From the NCBI GenBank assembly GCA_948434005.1, contig CAOJEH010000002.1, forward strand, positions 183,059 to 247,058: a stretch of 64,000 nucleotides of DNA. The letters are read 5' to 3'. Positions 19,062-30,776 of this stretch are shown in pieces; position 1 is the stretch's first letter, and each line of letters begins with the position of its first letter. The notes under the pieces are model-generated. The model worked only from the letters and a program-made list of their open reading frames with translations. It searched no databases and had not been told where the DNA came from. A program made the translations under genes and the position numbers. This DNA comes from an uncultured Mycoplasmatota bacterium (lineage in GTDB: Bacteria; Bacillota_I; Bacilli_A; RF39; UBA660).

Positions 19062-19720
19062 AAGCGAAGGACAATTAATTGTAATATCAGGACCTAGTGG
19101 TTGTGGAAAAGGAACCATAGTACAAGAGGTATTAAAAACAAATAAGAAAACCTGGTTATCTATATCATGCACTAGTAGAGCTCCTCGACCAGGTGAAGTG
19201 AATGGTAAGGATTATTATTTTCTAAAATCTGAAGAATTTGAAAAGAGGATAAAAGAAAATAGATTCCTAGAATATGCAAAATACTCAGATAATTACTATG
19301 GAACTCCAAGAGATGTAATTCAAGAAAAACTTGATCAAGGTATTGATGTTATTTTAGAAATAGAAATACAAGGAGCTTTAAAGATAAAAGAAATGTTAGA
19401 AGAAACTATCTTTATCTTTATTCTTCCACCAACTATAAAAGAATTAAAAAGAAGATTAGAAGGTAGAAATACTGAAACTAAGGATAAAATAACAAAAAGA
19501 TTCTTAACTGCTTATAAAGAATTAAATGAAATAACTAAATATAATTATGTAGTAGTAAATGATAAAGTTGACATTGCAGCCAAAAAAGTTAATTCTATTT
19601 TATTATCAGAAAAATGTAGAGTTGATAGAATAGAACAAAGTTATTTAAATTCTCTTGAAGAAGAATTACATGAAATATTACGAGAAGATAAAGTATTTAT
19701 TAATGAAAAATTGGATATAT

Positions 19721-19722
<2 letters not shown>
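19048..19722 (+). CDS. gmk: Guanylate kinase
   Basis: 224 aa. Phosphorylates GMP and dGMP with ATP. The P-loop GPSGCGKGT is at about 15-23, followed by the GMP-binding segment SCTSRAPRPGEVNGKDYYF and YYGTPRD. The lid RRLEGRNTETKD is intact. It has a short N-terminal addition (MKKTKSEGQ) and about 15 extra residues at the C-terminus compared with E. coli. It overlaps tmcAL and its ribosome site AAGGAG is inside that gene, so the two are coupled. A bidirectional terminator follows. Confidence 0.95.
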
Positions 19723-22048
<2,326 letters not shown>

Positions 22049-22075
22049 ATCATATACATCTCCTTTTTGGATATT

Positions 22076-23101
22076 TTATTTGATAAACATTGCATCTCCA
22101 AATGAGAAGAAACGATAATTTTCAGAGACTGCTATTTTATACGCATTTAAAACATTTTCTCTTCCTGCAAAAGCAGATACTAACATTATTAGGGTTGATT
22201 TAGGTAAATGAAAATTTGTTATTAAACAATCAATTCCCTTAAATTTATAACCTGGATAAATAAATATATCTGTAAAGCCACTATCTTCTCTAAATTCATT
22301 ATACTTAGTCATTATAGTTTCTAAAGTTCTAGTAGTAGTAGTACCAACTGATATAATTCTATGACCACTTTTTCTTGTTTCAATAAGTTTTTTACAAGCT
22401 TCACTACTAATACTATAATATTCACTATGCATTTTATGTTCTAAAATATTTGAAACACTTACAGGTCTAAATGTACCAAGTCCTACATGAAGTGTAATAT
22501 AACAAATATTAACTCCTTTATTTTCTATTTCTTTTAATAACTCTTTTGTAAAATGAAGCCCTGCAGTAGGTGCTGCTGCACTACCAATTTCTTTTGCATA
22601 TACTGTTTGATATCTAGATTGATCTTCTAATTGTTCATGAATATATGGAGGAAGAGGCATTGTACCTAATTTATCTAATATTTCATATAAAATCCCATTA
22701 TATATTAATTCAAAATGTCTAATTCCACTATCAAGTTCTTTAATACATTTAGCTTTTAATAAACCATCTCCAAAAGATACTATCGTACCAACTTTTATTC
22801 TTCTAGCTGGTTTTACTAGACATTCCCAATAATCATCACTTATATTTTTTAAAAGTAATATCTCTATTACTGCATTGGTTTCTTCTTTACTACCTATAAG
22901 TCTTGCAGGTAATACTTTAGTATCATTTAAAACTAAAGTATCGCCTTTTTCTAAATAATCAAGTATATTATAAAAATGTTTATGTTCTATATCTCCACTT
23001 TCTCTATCTAAAACTAACATTCTAGAAGAAGATCTATCTTTAATAGGAGTCTGTTCGATTAATTCTTCTGGCAAATTGTAATCAAAGTCTTCAGTTTTCA
23101 A
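22076..23101 (-). CDS. queA: S-adenosylmethionine:tRNA ribosyltransferase-isomerase
   Basis: 341 aa, full length. Transfers and isomerises the ribosyl group of SAM onto preQ1 in tRNA to give epoxyqueuosine. The start [19 protein letters not shown] is family-typical, followed by [19 protein letters not shown] near 57-68, [13 protein letters not shown] near 165, GLGTFRPV near 205 and [10 protein letters not shown] near 300. Translation begins with TTG whose last bases overlap the TGA of the upstream gene (23098), with GGAGGGAAT as ribosome site. The other queuosine genes are absent, as expected if preQ1 is salvaged or made elsewhere. Confidence 0.95.
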   Translation of the reverse strand: MKTEDFDYNLPEELIEQTPIKDRSSSRMLVLDRESGDIEHKHFYNILDYLEKGDTLVLNDTKVLPARLIGSKEETNAVIEILLLKNISDDYWECLVKPARRIKVGTIVSFGDGLLKAKCIKELDSGIRHFELIYNGILYEILDKLGTMPLPPYIHEQLEDQSRYQTVYAKEIGSAAAPTAGLHFTKELLKEIENKGVNICYITLHVGLGTFRPVSVSNILEHKMHSEYYSISSEACKKLIETRKSGHRIISVGTTTTRTLETIMTKYNEFREDSGFTDIFIYPGYKFKGIDCLITNFHLPKSTLIMLVSAFAGRENVLNAYKIAVSENYRFFSFGDAMFIK

Positions 23102-23676
23102 AACTTTATTCCCTCCTTATTAATTGTATTTTCTATTTGTTCATTTATATTTTCTACATATTTTTCTAAATCACTATTATTAATATTTTTAATATAAAAA
23201 ATTAATTTTTCATTTATATTTTCACCTACTAAACTATAATACTTATCTTCTACCATAAACATATAGTTAATAAAATTATCCGAAGAATTAGATTTATTAT
23301 CTATTTCAGTAAGTACATCTTCACTAAATATATTCATAAATACTTCTAAATTATCTGGAGTAGTCAAATAACCAAAATCAGCAATCATAGCAATACTCAT
23401 ATCACTAAGTTCTAAAGATTTATCACTATACCTATCTAATATAATTGATGCAGTCAATATAATTGGTATCTTTTTACTAACTCCATCATCATAGTTATTA
23501 TCAACATAGTTTGCAATAGATATTATTCTAGAAGATTTTCTTAATCGACTAAATGACTTTAAACCTTCTTCTATATTTTGATTATTTGAAAACATTACAA
23601 TATCATCTATATTATTATTTATAGTTTTATTTATTTCATTATAATTAGTTTCACTATTAAATAACTTTTTCTTCAT
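23098..23676 (-). CDS. Hypothetical protein upstream of queA
   Basis: 192 aa soluble, acidic, Asn/Ile-rich protein that I do not recognise. It contains two predicted helical regions (residues 35-110 and 140-185) and no membrane span or catalytic signature. Its stop overlaps the TTG start of queA, so it is the first gene of the queA-tgt transcription unit. The ribosome site is GGTGATAGT-ATG. The terminator of ruvB lies just upstream, within 40 bases, so its promoter must be in or near that terminator. Confidence 0.6.
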   Translation of the reverse strand: MKKKLFNSETNYNEINKTINNNIDDIVMFSNNQNIEEGLKSFSRLRKSSRIISIANYVDNNYDDGVSKKIPIILTASIILDRYSDKSLELSDMSIAMIADFGYLTTPDNLEVFMNIFSEDVLTEIDNKSNSSDNFINYMFMVEDKYYSLVGENINEKLIFYIKNINNSDLEKYVENINEQIENTINKEGIKF

Positions 23677-23714
23677 ACTATCACCAAAACATTGATATTA
23701 TATCATATAATTTA

Positions 23715-23737
23715 AAAATACTCTAGTTAGAGTATTA
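23715..23737 (-). terminator. Terminator after ruvB
   Basis: Minus strand AATACTC-TAACTA-GAGTATT hairpin followed by T residues, overlapping the ruvB stop. Confidence 0.8.
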
Positions 23738-24736
23738 ATTATTATATGGTATTCCTAAAGCTTTATAGCCTAATTCAGTAACAATTCTACCTCTACTAGT
23801 TCTTTTAAGAATCCCAGTTTGTAATAAATAAGGTTCACATACATCTTCTATAGTTGATACCTCTTCTCCGATAGAACTACTTATAGCATCAACACCAACA
23901 GGTCCTCCATTAAACTTATCAATAATAGTTGATAAAAGTAAATGATCTGTGGCATCAAGTCCTTGCTTATCAACTTTTAGTCTATCTAAAGCCATATCGG
24001 TTATTTTTTTATCTATAACTCCATTCCCCTCTACTAATGCAAAATCTCTAACTCTTTTAAGTAATCTATTAGCAATTCTAGGAGTTCCTCTACTTCTACT
24101 AGCTAATTCTATTGCGGCTTCATCTTCTATTGTAGTATCAAGTACACGTGATGTTCTTTTTACTATTTCTGTAAGTTCATCTACAGTATAAAATTGTAAT
24201 TTAGAAACAATACCAAATCTATCTCTTAATGGAGATGTTAAGTCTCCTGCTCTTGTTGTTGCACCTACTAAGGTAAATGGTGGTAAATCTATTTTGATAT
24301 TTTTACTATTACCTTCATTTCCTATTATTATATCTAATGTAAAATCTTCCATTGCTGGATATAATATTTCTTCAATAAATTTTGGCATTCTATGTATCTC
24401 ATCTATAAACAATACATCCCCAGGCTCTAATGATGATAAAACTGCGGCTAAATCTCCTGATTTTTCAATACTAGGTCCACTTGCTGTTTTAATATTGGTT
24501 CCCATTTCATTAGCTATTATATATGCTAAAGTAGTCTTTCCAAGTCCAGGAGGGCCATATAATAGTACATGATCTAAGGCCTCCTCTCTCATCTTTGCAG
24601 CTTCTATAAATACCTTAATATTTTCCTTTACTTCTGTTTGACCTATATACTCATCTATAACTTCTGGTCTAATAGAATTATCTAAAATACCATCATCTTT
24701 TACCGAAACATTTCTAATTATATTCTCATCTGTCAT
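23735..24736 (-). CDS. ruvB: Holliday junction branch migration ATPase RuvB
   Basis: 333 aa AAA+ motor that drives branch migration with RuvA. It has [12 protein letters not shown] near the start, Walker [10 protein letters not shown], the [11 protein letters not shown]alker [19 protein letters not shown] sensor region and the [18 protein letters not shown] arginine segment, then the winged helix ending in a [13 protein letters not shown] tail. All motifs are intact. The ATG chosen follows AGGAGAGATATT; the longer frame from 24775 would include this site. Its start overlaps the end of the 129 aa gene by 11 bases. Confidence 0.95.
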   Translation of the reverse strand: MTDENIIRNVSVKDDGILDNSIRPEVIDEYIGQTEVKENIKVFIEAAKMREEALDHVLLYGPPGLGKTTLAYIIANEMGTNIKTASGPSIEKSGDLAAVLSSLEPGDVLFIDEIHRMPKFIEEILYPAMEDFTLDIIIGNEGNSKNIKIDLPPFTLVGATTRAGDLTSPLRDRFGIVSKLQFYTVDELTEIVKRTSRVLDTTIEDEAAIELASRSRGTPRIANRLLKRVRDFALVEGNGVIDKKITDMALDRLKVDKQGLDATDHLLLSTIIDKFNGGPVGVDAISSSIGEEVSTIEDVCEPYLLQTGILKRTSRGRIVTELGYKALGIPYNN

Positions 24737-25115
24737 AATATCTCTCCTGATTTTTTTTAATTTTATAAGCAGCAATACTTACTATTTTTCCACTATTAAG
24801 TCCTATAGAACTAGGATTTAAGTTTCTATTAGTTTTAACTTCCCATATAGAATCTAAAATGTCTTCACTAGTAATTTTTTTCCTTCCATTTCTAATACCA
24901 TTCATAATAGTATATCTTAAAAAAATATCAATATCTTCTTCATACTTATATATATCATTATGATATTCATAAAGTTTATAAATTTCATCTATTAATTTCT
25001 CAAATTCAGCTGATGAAAAGTCACAACTAATTCCAAATGAAATCCTAGCTATACTGAATAACTCAACACTTTTATGAATAGTTCTATTCTTAATAAAATC
25101 ACTAATATTATACAT
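24726..25115 (-). CDS. Hypothetical protein between ruvA and ruvB
   Basis: 129 aa basic protein, no family recognised. It has a long acidic helix around residues 40-65 and a basic middle ([17 protein letters not shown]) that resembles the AAA+ lid or histone-like helices only loosely. It lies 12 bases after ruvA and overlaps ruvB, so it is cotranscribed and probably coupled to the branch migration proteins. RuvA and RuvB are normally adjacent, so an inserted gene here is uncommon. The ribosome site is GGAAGTAATT-ATG. Confidence 0.6.
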   Translation of the reverse strand: MYNISDFIKNRTIHKSVELFSIARISFGISCDFSSAEFEKLIDEIYKLYEYHNDIYKYEEDIDIFLRYTIMNGIRNGRKKITSEDILDSIWEVKTNRNLNPSSIGLNSGKIVSIAAYKIKKNQERYYDR

Positions 25116-25127
25116 AATTACTTCCTA

Positions 25128-25682
25128 CTACTTTAACAACAGCCTTAGAGCTTCCTTTATTTGTTGCTCTATAGATAAATTATTATCAATTTTATTAACT
25201 ATTGCTTTTATCTCTTTATCCTTATATCCTAATCCTTGTAATACCTCAACTAATTCACTTGTAGTATCTTCTACTATATTATTAACATTCATATTAAGTT
25301 TTCCTTTTAAATCTAATATAATTTGACGGGCAAGCTTATCTCCAATTTTAGGAAACTTTTTAAGATATAATATATTTTCTCTTTCAATAGCATCTATTAT
25401 ACCATCTGTAGATCCAGTTGCAAACATAGGAATTGCCATTTTGCAACCTAAACCTTTTACACTTATAAGTTTTAAAAATAAATCTTTTTCTTCTATATTT
25501 TTAAATCCAAAAAGACTATTATCTTCTTCCTTTATTTGTTGATAAACATAGATTTTATACTCTCCATTTTCTTGATAAAAAAATGGATTTGCAACGTAAA
25601 TTAAATAACCTATACCATTATTCTCTAAAATAATAGAATTAAATTTAATATTAGTAACCTTACCTATTATATAGTCATACAT
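25128..25682 (-). CDS. ruvA: Holliday junction DNA-binding protein RuvA
   Basis: 184 aa, slightly short of the usual 195-205. The N-terminal OB fold starts MYDYIIGKVTNIK; the two helix-hairpin-helix motifs read LISVKGLGCKMAI near 78 and LKKFPKIGDKLARQIILDLKGKL near 110-130; domain III with EVLQGLGYKDKEI lies at the C-terminus after a short linker. RuvA forms the tetramer that holds the four-way junction and loads RuvB. It begins the ruvA-129 aa gene-ruvB operon with AGGAGG upstream. Confidence 0.93.
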   Translation of the reverse strand: MYDYIIGKVTNIKFNSIILENNGIGYLIYVANPFFYQENGEYKIYVYQQIKEEDNSLFGFKNIEEKDLFLKLISVKGLGCKMAIPMFATGSTDGIIDAIERENILYLKKFPKIGDKLARQIILDLKGKLNMNVNNIVEDTTSELVEVLQGLGYKDKEIKAIVNKIDNNLSIEQQIKEALRLLLK

Positions 25683-25726
25683 ATAATCCCTCCTATAATT
25701 ATTTTAACATAATATTTATATTAATA

Positions 25727-25755
25727 AAATAAAAGCCATATAAATGACTTTTATT
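25727..25755 (-). terminator. Terminator after the TasA-like surface protein gene
   Basis: Minus strand AAAAGTCAT-TTAT-ATGGCTTTT hairpin flanked by a T-rich run, directly after the stop codon at 25751. Confidence 0.8.
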
Positions 25756-27004
25756 TAAATGATTTTTTTGTTATAGAAACTACTGGTCTAACACCAAAAT
25801 CATTGGCATTATTATATGAAGTTTTACTATAATTACCATCCGAAGATATAGTATAAATACTATTAGCATCTCCTGATGAACCTAACCAATAAGAAGTCGT
25901 ATAAAGGAATTTATATCTACTACTAGAACAATTAGCTCCCCCTAAATCACATCCTAAAGCCTCTGCTTGTTCCTTACTTAATAAAGTTACTACAGCATCA
26001 CTTATCTTAGCTCTATTAGATAAATAATTCTTATATGAATTTAAATACTCATATATATTAGAATTTTCATTATATATAAAATTACTATCCGTAATATAAC
26101 TCCAGTAATTAGTTGAACTAAATGCTATATTACCATATGTTACTACATTTGGTTTTTTTCCTAAAACATCTTTATCTTGAATATTTTCAGTACTAGTAGT
26201 CTTATTAGCACCTACATTTAAATTATATTTAGCAAGCATCGTAATAGTATTTTCATCACTTGAGATAACATTAAATTCTTCTGTTCCACATACTATTTCA
26301 TCTCCAACTGTTGTTCCGCTTCCATTTATAGTACTACATAATGTAGAGGTATTTTGAGATTCAATTACTATTTTACCATGATAATGTCTACCTAAAACTT
26401 CATTACCACTTTCATCAGATAACCAAATTCTAATAGAATACTCCTTATTTTGTCCTGCAGATAAATAACCAGTTTCAACTACATAATCATTTCCTTCTGC
26501 ATTAGATAATGTAAAAGCATCCTTACCATCTACACTTACTCTTATATTATTTTTATCTAGAAGATTATTTTCACATTCGTCTTCTTTAATCATATCTTTA
26601 TCATCTAATATTTTAATTTTATATCCCACATCTACATTACCAGAATTAGTAAGTTTGAACGAATAAGGTTCTTCTTTTAATCCATCACTATCAGGCTCTG
26701 GATAAGCACCATTTAAATTAATAATATTCCCCATTCCATTTTCATTATCACTAAAAGCAACATTTAAAGTACCAACTGTTAAGGTATTAGCATCTTTTGT
26801 CTTGTCTATAGAAGAAAATACTGCAAATGCACTAGAAATCATTACAATAGTAACAGCGAATATAGAAATAATTGTAAACTTTATTTCTCTAGATAATCCT
26901 TTACTTATTACCTTATTAACACCACTAAAATCTGTTTTAGAATTCTTATAACCATTAACTTTAATTTTTCTTTTATTTCTTATAGTTTGATTTCTCTTAC
27001 CCAT
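25751..27004 (-). CDS. TasA/CalY-like exported protein with C-terminal GVRPVVSI domain
   Basis: 417 aa. A basic N-terminus of about 50 residues precedes a hydrophobic helix (IISIFAVTIVMISSAFAVF, about 47-66) and then TLTVGTLNVAFSDN, the beginning of the TasA/camelysin fold, with LTNSGNVDVGYKI as in SipW-dependent fibre proteins. The last 150 residues hold a separate domain with TTSYWLGSS and NDFGVRPVVSI, common in surface proteins of gut Bacillota (DUF6273 type). Six or more cysteines may form disulphides outside. It is probably anchored or secreted at the cell surface. The start chosen follows GGGAGAATGTTT. It is a single gene between terminators. Confidence 0.65.
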   Translation of the reverse strand: MGKRNQTIRNKRKIKVNGYKNSKTDFSGVNKVISKGLSREIKFTIISIFAVTIVMISSAFAVFSSIDKTKDANTLTVGTLNVAFSDNENGMGNIINLNGAYPEPDSDGLKEEPYSFKLTNSGNVDVGYKIKILDDKDMIKEDECENNLLDKNNIRVSVDGKDAFTLSNAEGNDYVVETGYLSAGQNKEYSIRIWLSDESGNEVLGRHYHGKIVIESQNTSTLCSTINGSGTTVGDEIVCGTEEFNVISSDENTITMLAKYNLNVGANKTTSTENIQDKDVLGKKPNVVTYGNIAFSSTNYWSYITDSNFIYNENSNIYEYLNSYKNYLSNRAKISDAVVTLLSKEQAEALGCDLGGANCSSSRYKFLYTTSYWLGSSGDANSIYTISSDGNYSKTSYNNANDFGVRPVVSITKKSFK

Positions 27005-27041
27005 AAACATTCTCCCTTATACTATAATATAATTATATCAT

Positions 27042-27070
27042 AAAAAAAAATATCTACAATAGATATTTTA
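27042..27070 (-). terminator. Terminator after yebC
   Basis: Minus strand AAATATCTA-TTG-TAGATATTT hairpin followed by a long T run, overlapping the yebC stop. Confidence 0.85.
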
Positions 27071-27790
27071 ATCTTTCATATTAAAGTAGACACTTTGAAC
27101 ATCATCAATATCTTCAAGCTGTTCAATAAGTGATAGTACTTTTTCTTTTTGCTCCTGATCCAAAACTTCTACTTCCATATTAGGAATATAAGTAACTTCA
27201 CTTTCTAAGAATGTATCAACGCCCATATCTTCTAAGGCTTTTTTTACTTTTAACATATCATCTGGATTAGTTGTTATTAAATAGTTTTCACCATCAGATT
27301 CAAAATCTATCGCACCATTATCTAGACTAACTAACATTACTTCATCTTCATCATAAGTATTAGGTATTACAATAGAGCCTTTTCTTTCAAACATATAACT
27401 AACAGAACCATCTGTACCTAAATTGCCACCTTTTTTTGTAAAAGTACTTCTTACAAATGACGCAGTTCTATTTTTATTATCAGTTAAACAATCTACCATA
27501 ACAGCTACTCCATTTGGTCCATATCCTTCATATCTTATATTATCATAATGTTCACCATTACCGGCTCCCTTAGCTTTATCAATAGCTTTTTCTATATTAT
27601 CCTTTGGCATATTAGCAGCTTTAGCTTTTTCTACTACCATACGTAAAGATGCATTTTGTTCTGGATCTGGTGTTCCACTTTTAGCAGCTACATATAACTC
27701 TTTTGCTATTTTTTGAAATACTTTACCACGAGCCGCATCAATTAATCCCTTTTTTCTATGTATAGTTGCCCATTTAGAATGTCCACTCAT
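27068..27790 (-). CDS. yebC: YebC/PmpR family protein (TACO1 type)
   Basis: 240 aa, full length. It begins MSGHSKWATIHRKKG, the invariant start of the family, with ELYVAAKSG and NMPKDNIEKAIDKAKG after it and IRYEGYGPNGVAVMVD near 90. YebC proteins act as DNA-binding regulators in some species and, as recently shown for YebC2/TACO1 relatives, help ribosomes translate polyproline; which role applies here is open. The start was moved seven codons downstream because AAAGGAGGAATT precedes that ATG. Monocistronic. Confidence 0.93.
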   Translation of the reverse strand: MSGHSKWATIHRKKGLIDAARGKVFQKIAKELYVAAKSGTPDPEQNASLRMVVEKAKAANMPKDNIEKAIDKAKGAGNGEHYDNIRYEGYGPNGVAVMVDCLTDNKNRTASFVRSTFTKKGGNLGTDGSVSYMFERKGSIVIPNTYDEDEVMLVSLDNGAIDFESDGENYLITTNPDDMLKVKKALEDMGVDTFLESEVTYIPNMEVEVLDQEQKEKVLSLIEQLEDIDDVQSVYFNMKD

Positions 27791-27915
27791 TATAATTCCT
27801 CCTTTATACATTATATTTATCTAAAAATATATTATCATAAAATCAAATTTAGATAAAGACTTAGTTTGAAAATTAATACTTATTATGTTAATATTAAATT
27901 AGAAAGTGTGATTAT

Positions 27916-28245
27916 ATGAAGTTAATTATTAATAATAAAAAAATTAAATTAAAGAAAATAGATGGTTTTTATAATAGATTTAAATTATTAAAATTTAATC
28001 TTGAAAAATTAGAAGAAGGATACATACTTTCTAAGAAAAACTATTTAAGTACATATCTATTTTGTCAAAGAGTTGATATAGTAATGACAGATAAAGATAA
28101 TAAAATTCTATATCTATATCCAAATTTAAAGAGTGAAAAATTTATTTTTTTCAAAAGAAAAGTATACAATGTCTATATATTACCACTAAATACTATAAAA
28201 TATCTTGAAAAAGGAAAACTATTAAAAATAGAGAAAACGGATTAA
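27916..28245 (+). CDS. Small DUF192-like protein
   Basis: 109 aa basic, cytoplasmic protein. The layout RVDIVMTDKDNKILYLYPNLK followed by VYNVYILPLNTIKYLEKGKLLKI resembles the DUF192 fold, where a conserved hydrophobic strand, a D-x-x-G turn and a final LEL..G motif occur, but the usual F-M-K-T core is not clear. It is the only plus-strand gene in its neighbourhood and is convergent with yfhO, sharing its terminator. The ribosome site is weak (GTGTGATTAT-ATG). Function unknown. Confidence 0.5.
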   Translation: MKLIINNKKIKLKKIDGFYNRFKLLKFNLEKLEEGYILSKKNYLSTYLFCQRVDIVMTDKDNKILYLYPNLKSEKFIFFKRKVYNVYILPLNTIKYLEKGKLLKIEKTD

Positions 28246-28257
28246 TCCGTTTTTCTT
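28232..28257. terminator. Bidirectional terminator between the DUF192-like gene and yfhO
   Basis: AAAACGGAT-TA-ATCCGTTTT with A and T runs on the flanks, overlapping the ends of both convergent genes. Confidence 0.85.
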
Positions 28258-30761
28258 TTAATATTATATCTATCATAAATAAATACTAAAATAAATAATA
28301 TAATACCTAGTACTGATAAAACTACACCTTCTCTAAATAATGGAGAAGTATATTTTATTTTAATATGATGGCCGCCTTTTTCAAGTTTAAAACCTAAAAA
28401 TGCTTTATTAACAATCTCTGTTTTTACCTTTTTATCATCTACATATACTTTAAATCCCTTATCAAAAGGTATACTTGTTATAAAATAACCATCTGATTTC
28501 ATATTAATATATCCTTTAGTATCTTCGTTACTAGAACTAGCCTTATCAACTATAAATTTTGACAATCCCTTTTTGATATCAACTAAATCATTATATTTTA
28601 ATTCATACACCTTAATATTACTAATATCATAAGTATTTTTATCAAATTCAATATTTAATTTATTTAAATCATCATTAGAAGATATAACATAATTAAATAC
28701 TTTATTATTATTTTTATACATCCATTCCTTACAAGTTAATACATTAACTACATCATTAATCTTTATAGTAGCATCACCTTTATTACAACTAGGTGTATGT
28801 TTTAATTTAAAACTAATTATTAAAATATCTTTATTTAGGTTTCTATTTAATCTTAATACAAGCTTACCATTTTTCTTACTTTTAACCCTTATATAATTAG
28901 ATTTTTTTGAAATATCTAAATTTTTCTTTTTCTCTACTACATAATCTAAATTAATCTCTTTTATAGTATTAGTAACATCTTTAGTAGATATATTGGAAAC
29001 AACTGCACTATTAAGTAGTGTACCTATATTATATGGATAACTAAGTTTATCAAATATTTTTTCATTAGTAAGAGATGATGTCCCATAAAACATTGGTAAT
29101 ACATTATCATTCTTATACACATTTTTATTTACTTTCTGATAACCTGTTGGTATAGATGATTTAGAATATATATATTTAACCCCCATAAAGGTTTGAAATA
29201 GTATATCATTATTCTGTGCTAAAACCAAATTATTTCTATAAGATAGCGCATTATGAAAAGTTTTTATATAAAAATTCTTATACAGTATATTAGAAACCGA
29301 GGAATATAAAGAATCCTGATTATAATTCTTAATGAATACTTCATTTACATTTTTTAAAGTATCATCTAAATTATTAAATCTAACTATATCCTTTTCTCTT
29401 TTTAAAACTTCTTTTATTTCACTATTAACTTTAGTATCATCCTTACTAAAAAATGAACCCTTTAAATATTTATCACTATTATTAGATACTAACAAGGTAA
29501 TAATAGGTACTAGTAATAAAACAAAAGAAAGCATTTTCTTATTAGTATAGCCTTTTAAATAGAAATATATTAATAATAAAACTAATACAGTATCAGCAAT
29601 AAAAGCATAACAAATGCTATAGTTATCCTTAGTACATAATAAAGTTACACAAATAGATATAATAACTAAAATAATAAGATTAAAAAATGAAATTTTCTTA
29701 TCAAAAACTAAAGATAAAAATTTTCCTATAATTATACCAAACATAGGAATTAACGGTATTAATACTTTATCTCTATAATATAGCATTCCATTTAATAAAT
29801 AAATAAAAATAGGAATACAAATTATGATTAAGATTATATATACTAAGTATTTGTCTTCCATTTTTTTAGAAAAGAATAAATAAAGAAGTGATAAAAAAGC
29901 TATAGAAGTTAACCCTAATGTATAATTACTATATAAGAGTGCATCTAAATTAAATGATGGCGATAAAAGTTTAATATAATCAAATGTATTACTTAAATTA
30001 CCTCTACCTGTTTTTAATACATATATAGTTGGAAGTAATAATACTGAACTAACTAAAATACCAATAAATATAGGAACTAAATATTTTAAGCCTTCTAGTA
30101 GTATACTTTTTACTGTAATTTTATCAGTTTTTTCTATATATTTATATAATGCATAAATACATAATACACCTATACTAAATATACTATAGTAATAACTAAT
30201 CATTATCATTAAAAATACACTTATTATAATTAAGATTCTACTTCCATTTTTAAAATATTTATCAGTACCAATAAGACCCAAAACTAAAAATGGTAAATAA
30301 TCTACAAACATAAAGTGTTTATGAAAATGATATAAAATTGGAGCAGCACAAAGTAAAATCATAGTAGTTAATAATGATATATCATTCCTAAATTTATCTT
30401 TTAAAAAATAATACATTACTAAACCAAAACTAATATAGAGTAAAGTATTTAAAATAATAATATAATTAGTCATAGAAATTTTAGGGAATAAATAAGATAT
30501 TAAAATAAGTGGATTTAGTAATCCATAATATGAAAAATTATAAATATTTTGACCAGCACCTAATGATAGAGAAAAATTAGGAAACAAATTTCCTGTTTCA
30601 TAAAATAAATTTCTAAAGTATTTAGGGAAAACTGTATGTTGACTTGCCCAATCTATTTTAGAACCAAAAACACAGTTTTCAGGTATTGATATAAATAGTG
30701 CGATTAAACAAAAGGCTATTATTACATAATAATTTCTATCTATTTTGAATATTTTCTTCAT
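28242..30761 (-). CDS. YfhO family membrane glycosyltransferase-like protein
   Basis: 839 aa polytopic membrane protein of the YfhO family. About 12-13 hydrophobic spans fill residues 10-430, with the YfhO/GT-C-like first loop SKIDWASQHTVFPKYFRNLFY at 33-53. A large extracellular beta-rich domain follows (450-810), and a final span near 815-832. In Bacillus and Listeria, YfhO-type proteins glycosylate lipoteichoic acid or related polymers using lipid-linked sugars; a similar envelope role is inferred here. It is the last gene after obg, 15 bases downstream, with GGGTGATTT as ribosome site. Confidence 0.8.
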   Translation of the reverse strand: MKKIFKIDRNYYVIIAFCLIALFISIPENCVFGSKIDWASQHTVFPKYFRNLFYETGNLFPNFSLSLGAGQNIYNFSYYGLLNPLILISYLFPKISMTNYIIILNTLLYISFGLVMYYFLKDKFRNDISLLTTMILLCAAPILYHFHKHFMFVDYLPFLVLGLIGTDKYFKNGSRILIIISVFLMIMISYYYSIFSIGVLCIYALYKYIEKTDKITVKSILLEGLKYLVPIFIGILVSSVLLLPTIYVLKTGRGNLSNTFDYIKLLSPSFNLDALLYSNYTLGLTSIAFLSLLYLFFSKKMEDKYLVYIILIIICIPIFIYLLNGMLYYRDKVLIPLIPMFGIIIGKFLSLVFDKKISFFNLIILVIISICVTLLCTKDNYSICYAFIADTVLVLLLIYFYLKGYTNKKMLSFVLLLVPIITLLVSNNSDKYLKGSFFSKDDTKVNSEIKEVLKREKDIVRFNNLDDTLKNVNEVFIKNYNQDSLYSSVSNILYKNFYIKTFHNALSYRNNLVLAQNNDILFQTFMGVKYIYSKSSIPTGYQKVNKNVYKNDNVLPMFYGTSSLTNEKIFDKLSYPYNIGTLLNSAVVSNISTKDVTNTIKEINLDYVVEKKKNLDISKKSNYIRVKSKKNGKLVLRLNRNLNKDILIISFKLKHTPSCNKGDATIKINDVVNVLTCKEWMYKNNNKVFNYVISSNDDLNKLNIEFDKNTYDISNIKVYELKYNDLVDIKKGLSKFIVDKASSSNEDTKGYINMKSDGYFITSIPFDKGFKVYVDDKKVKTEIVNKAFLGFKLEKGGHHIKIKYTSPLFREGVVLSVLGIILFILVFIYDRYNIKRKTD

Positions 30762-30776
30762 AATAAATCACCCACA

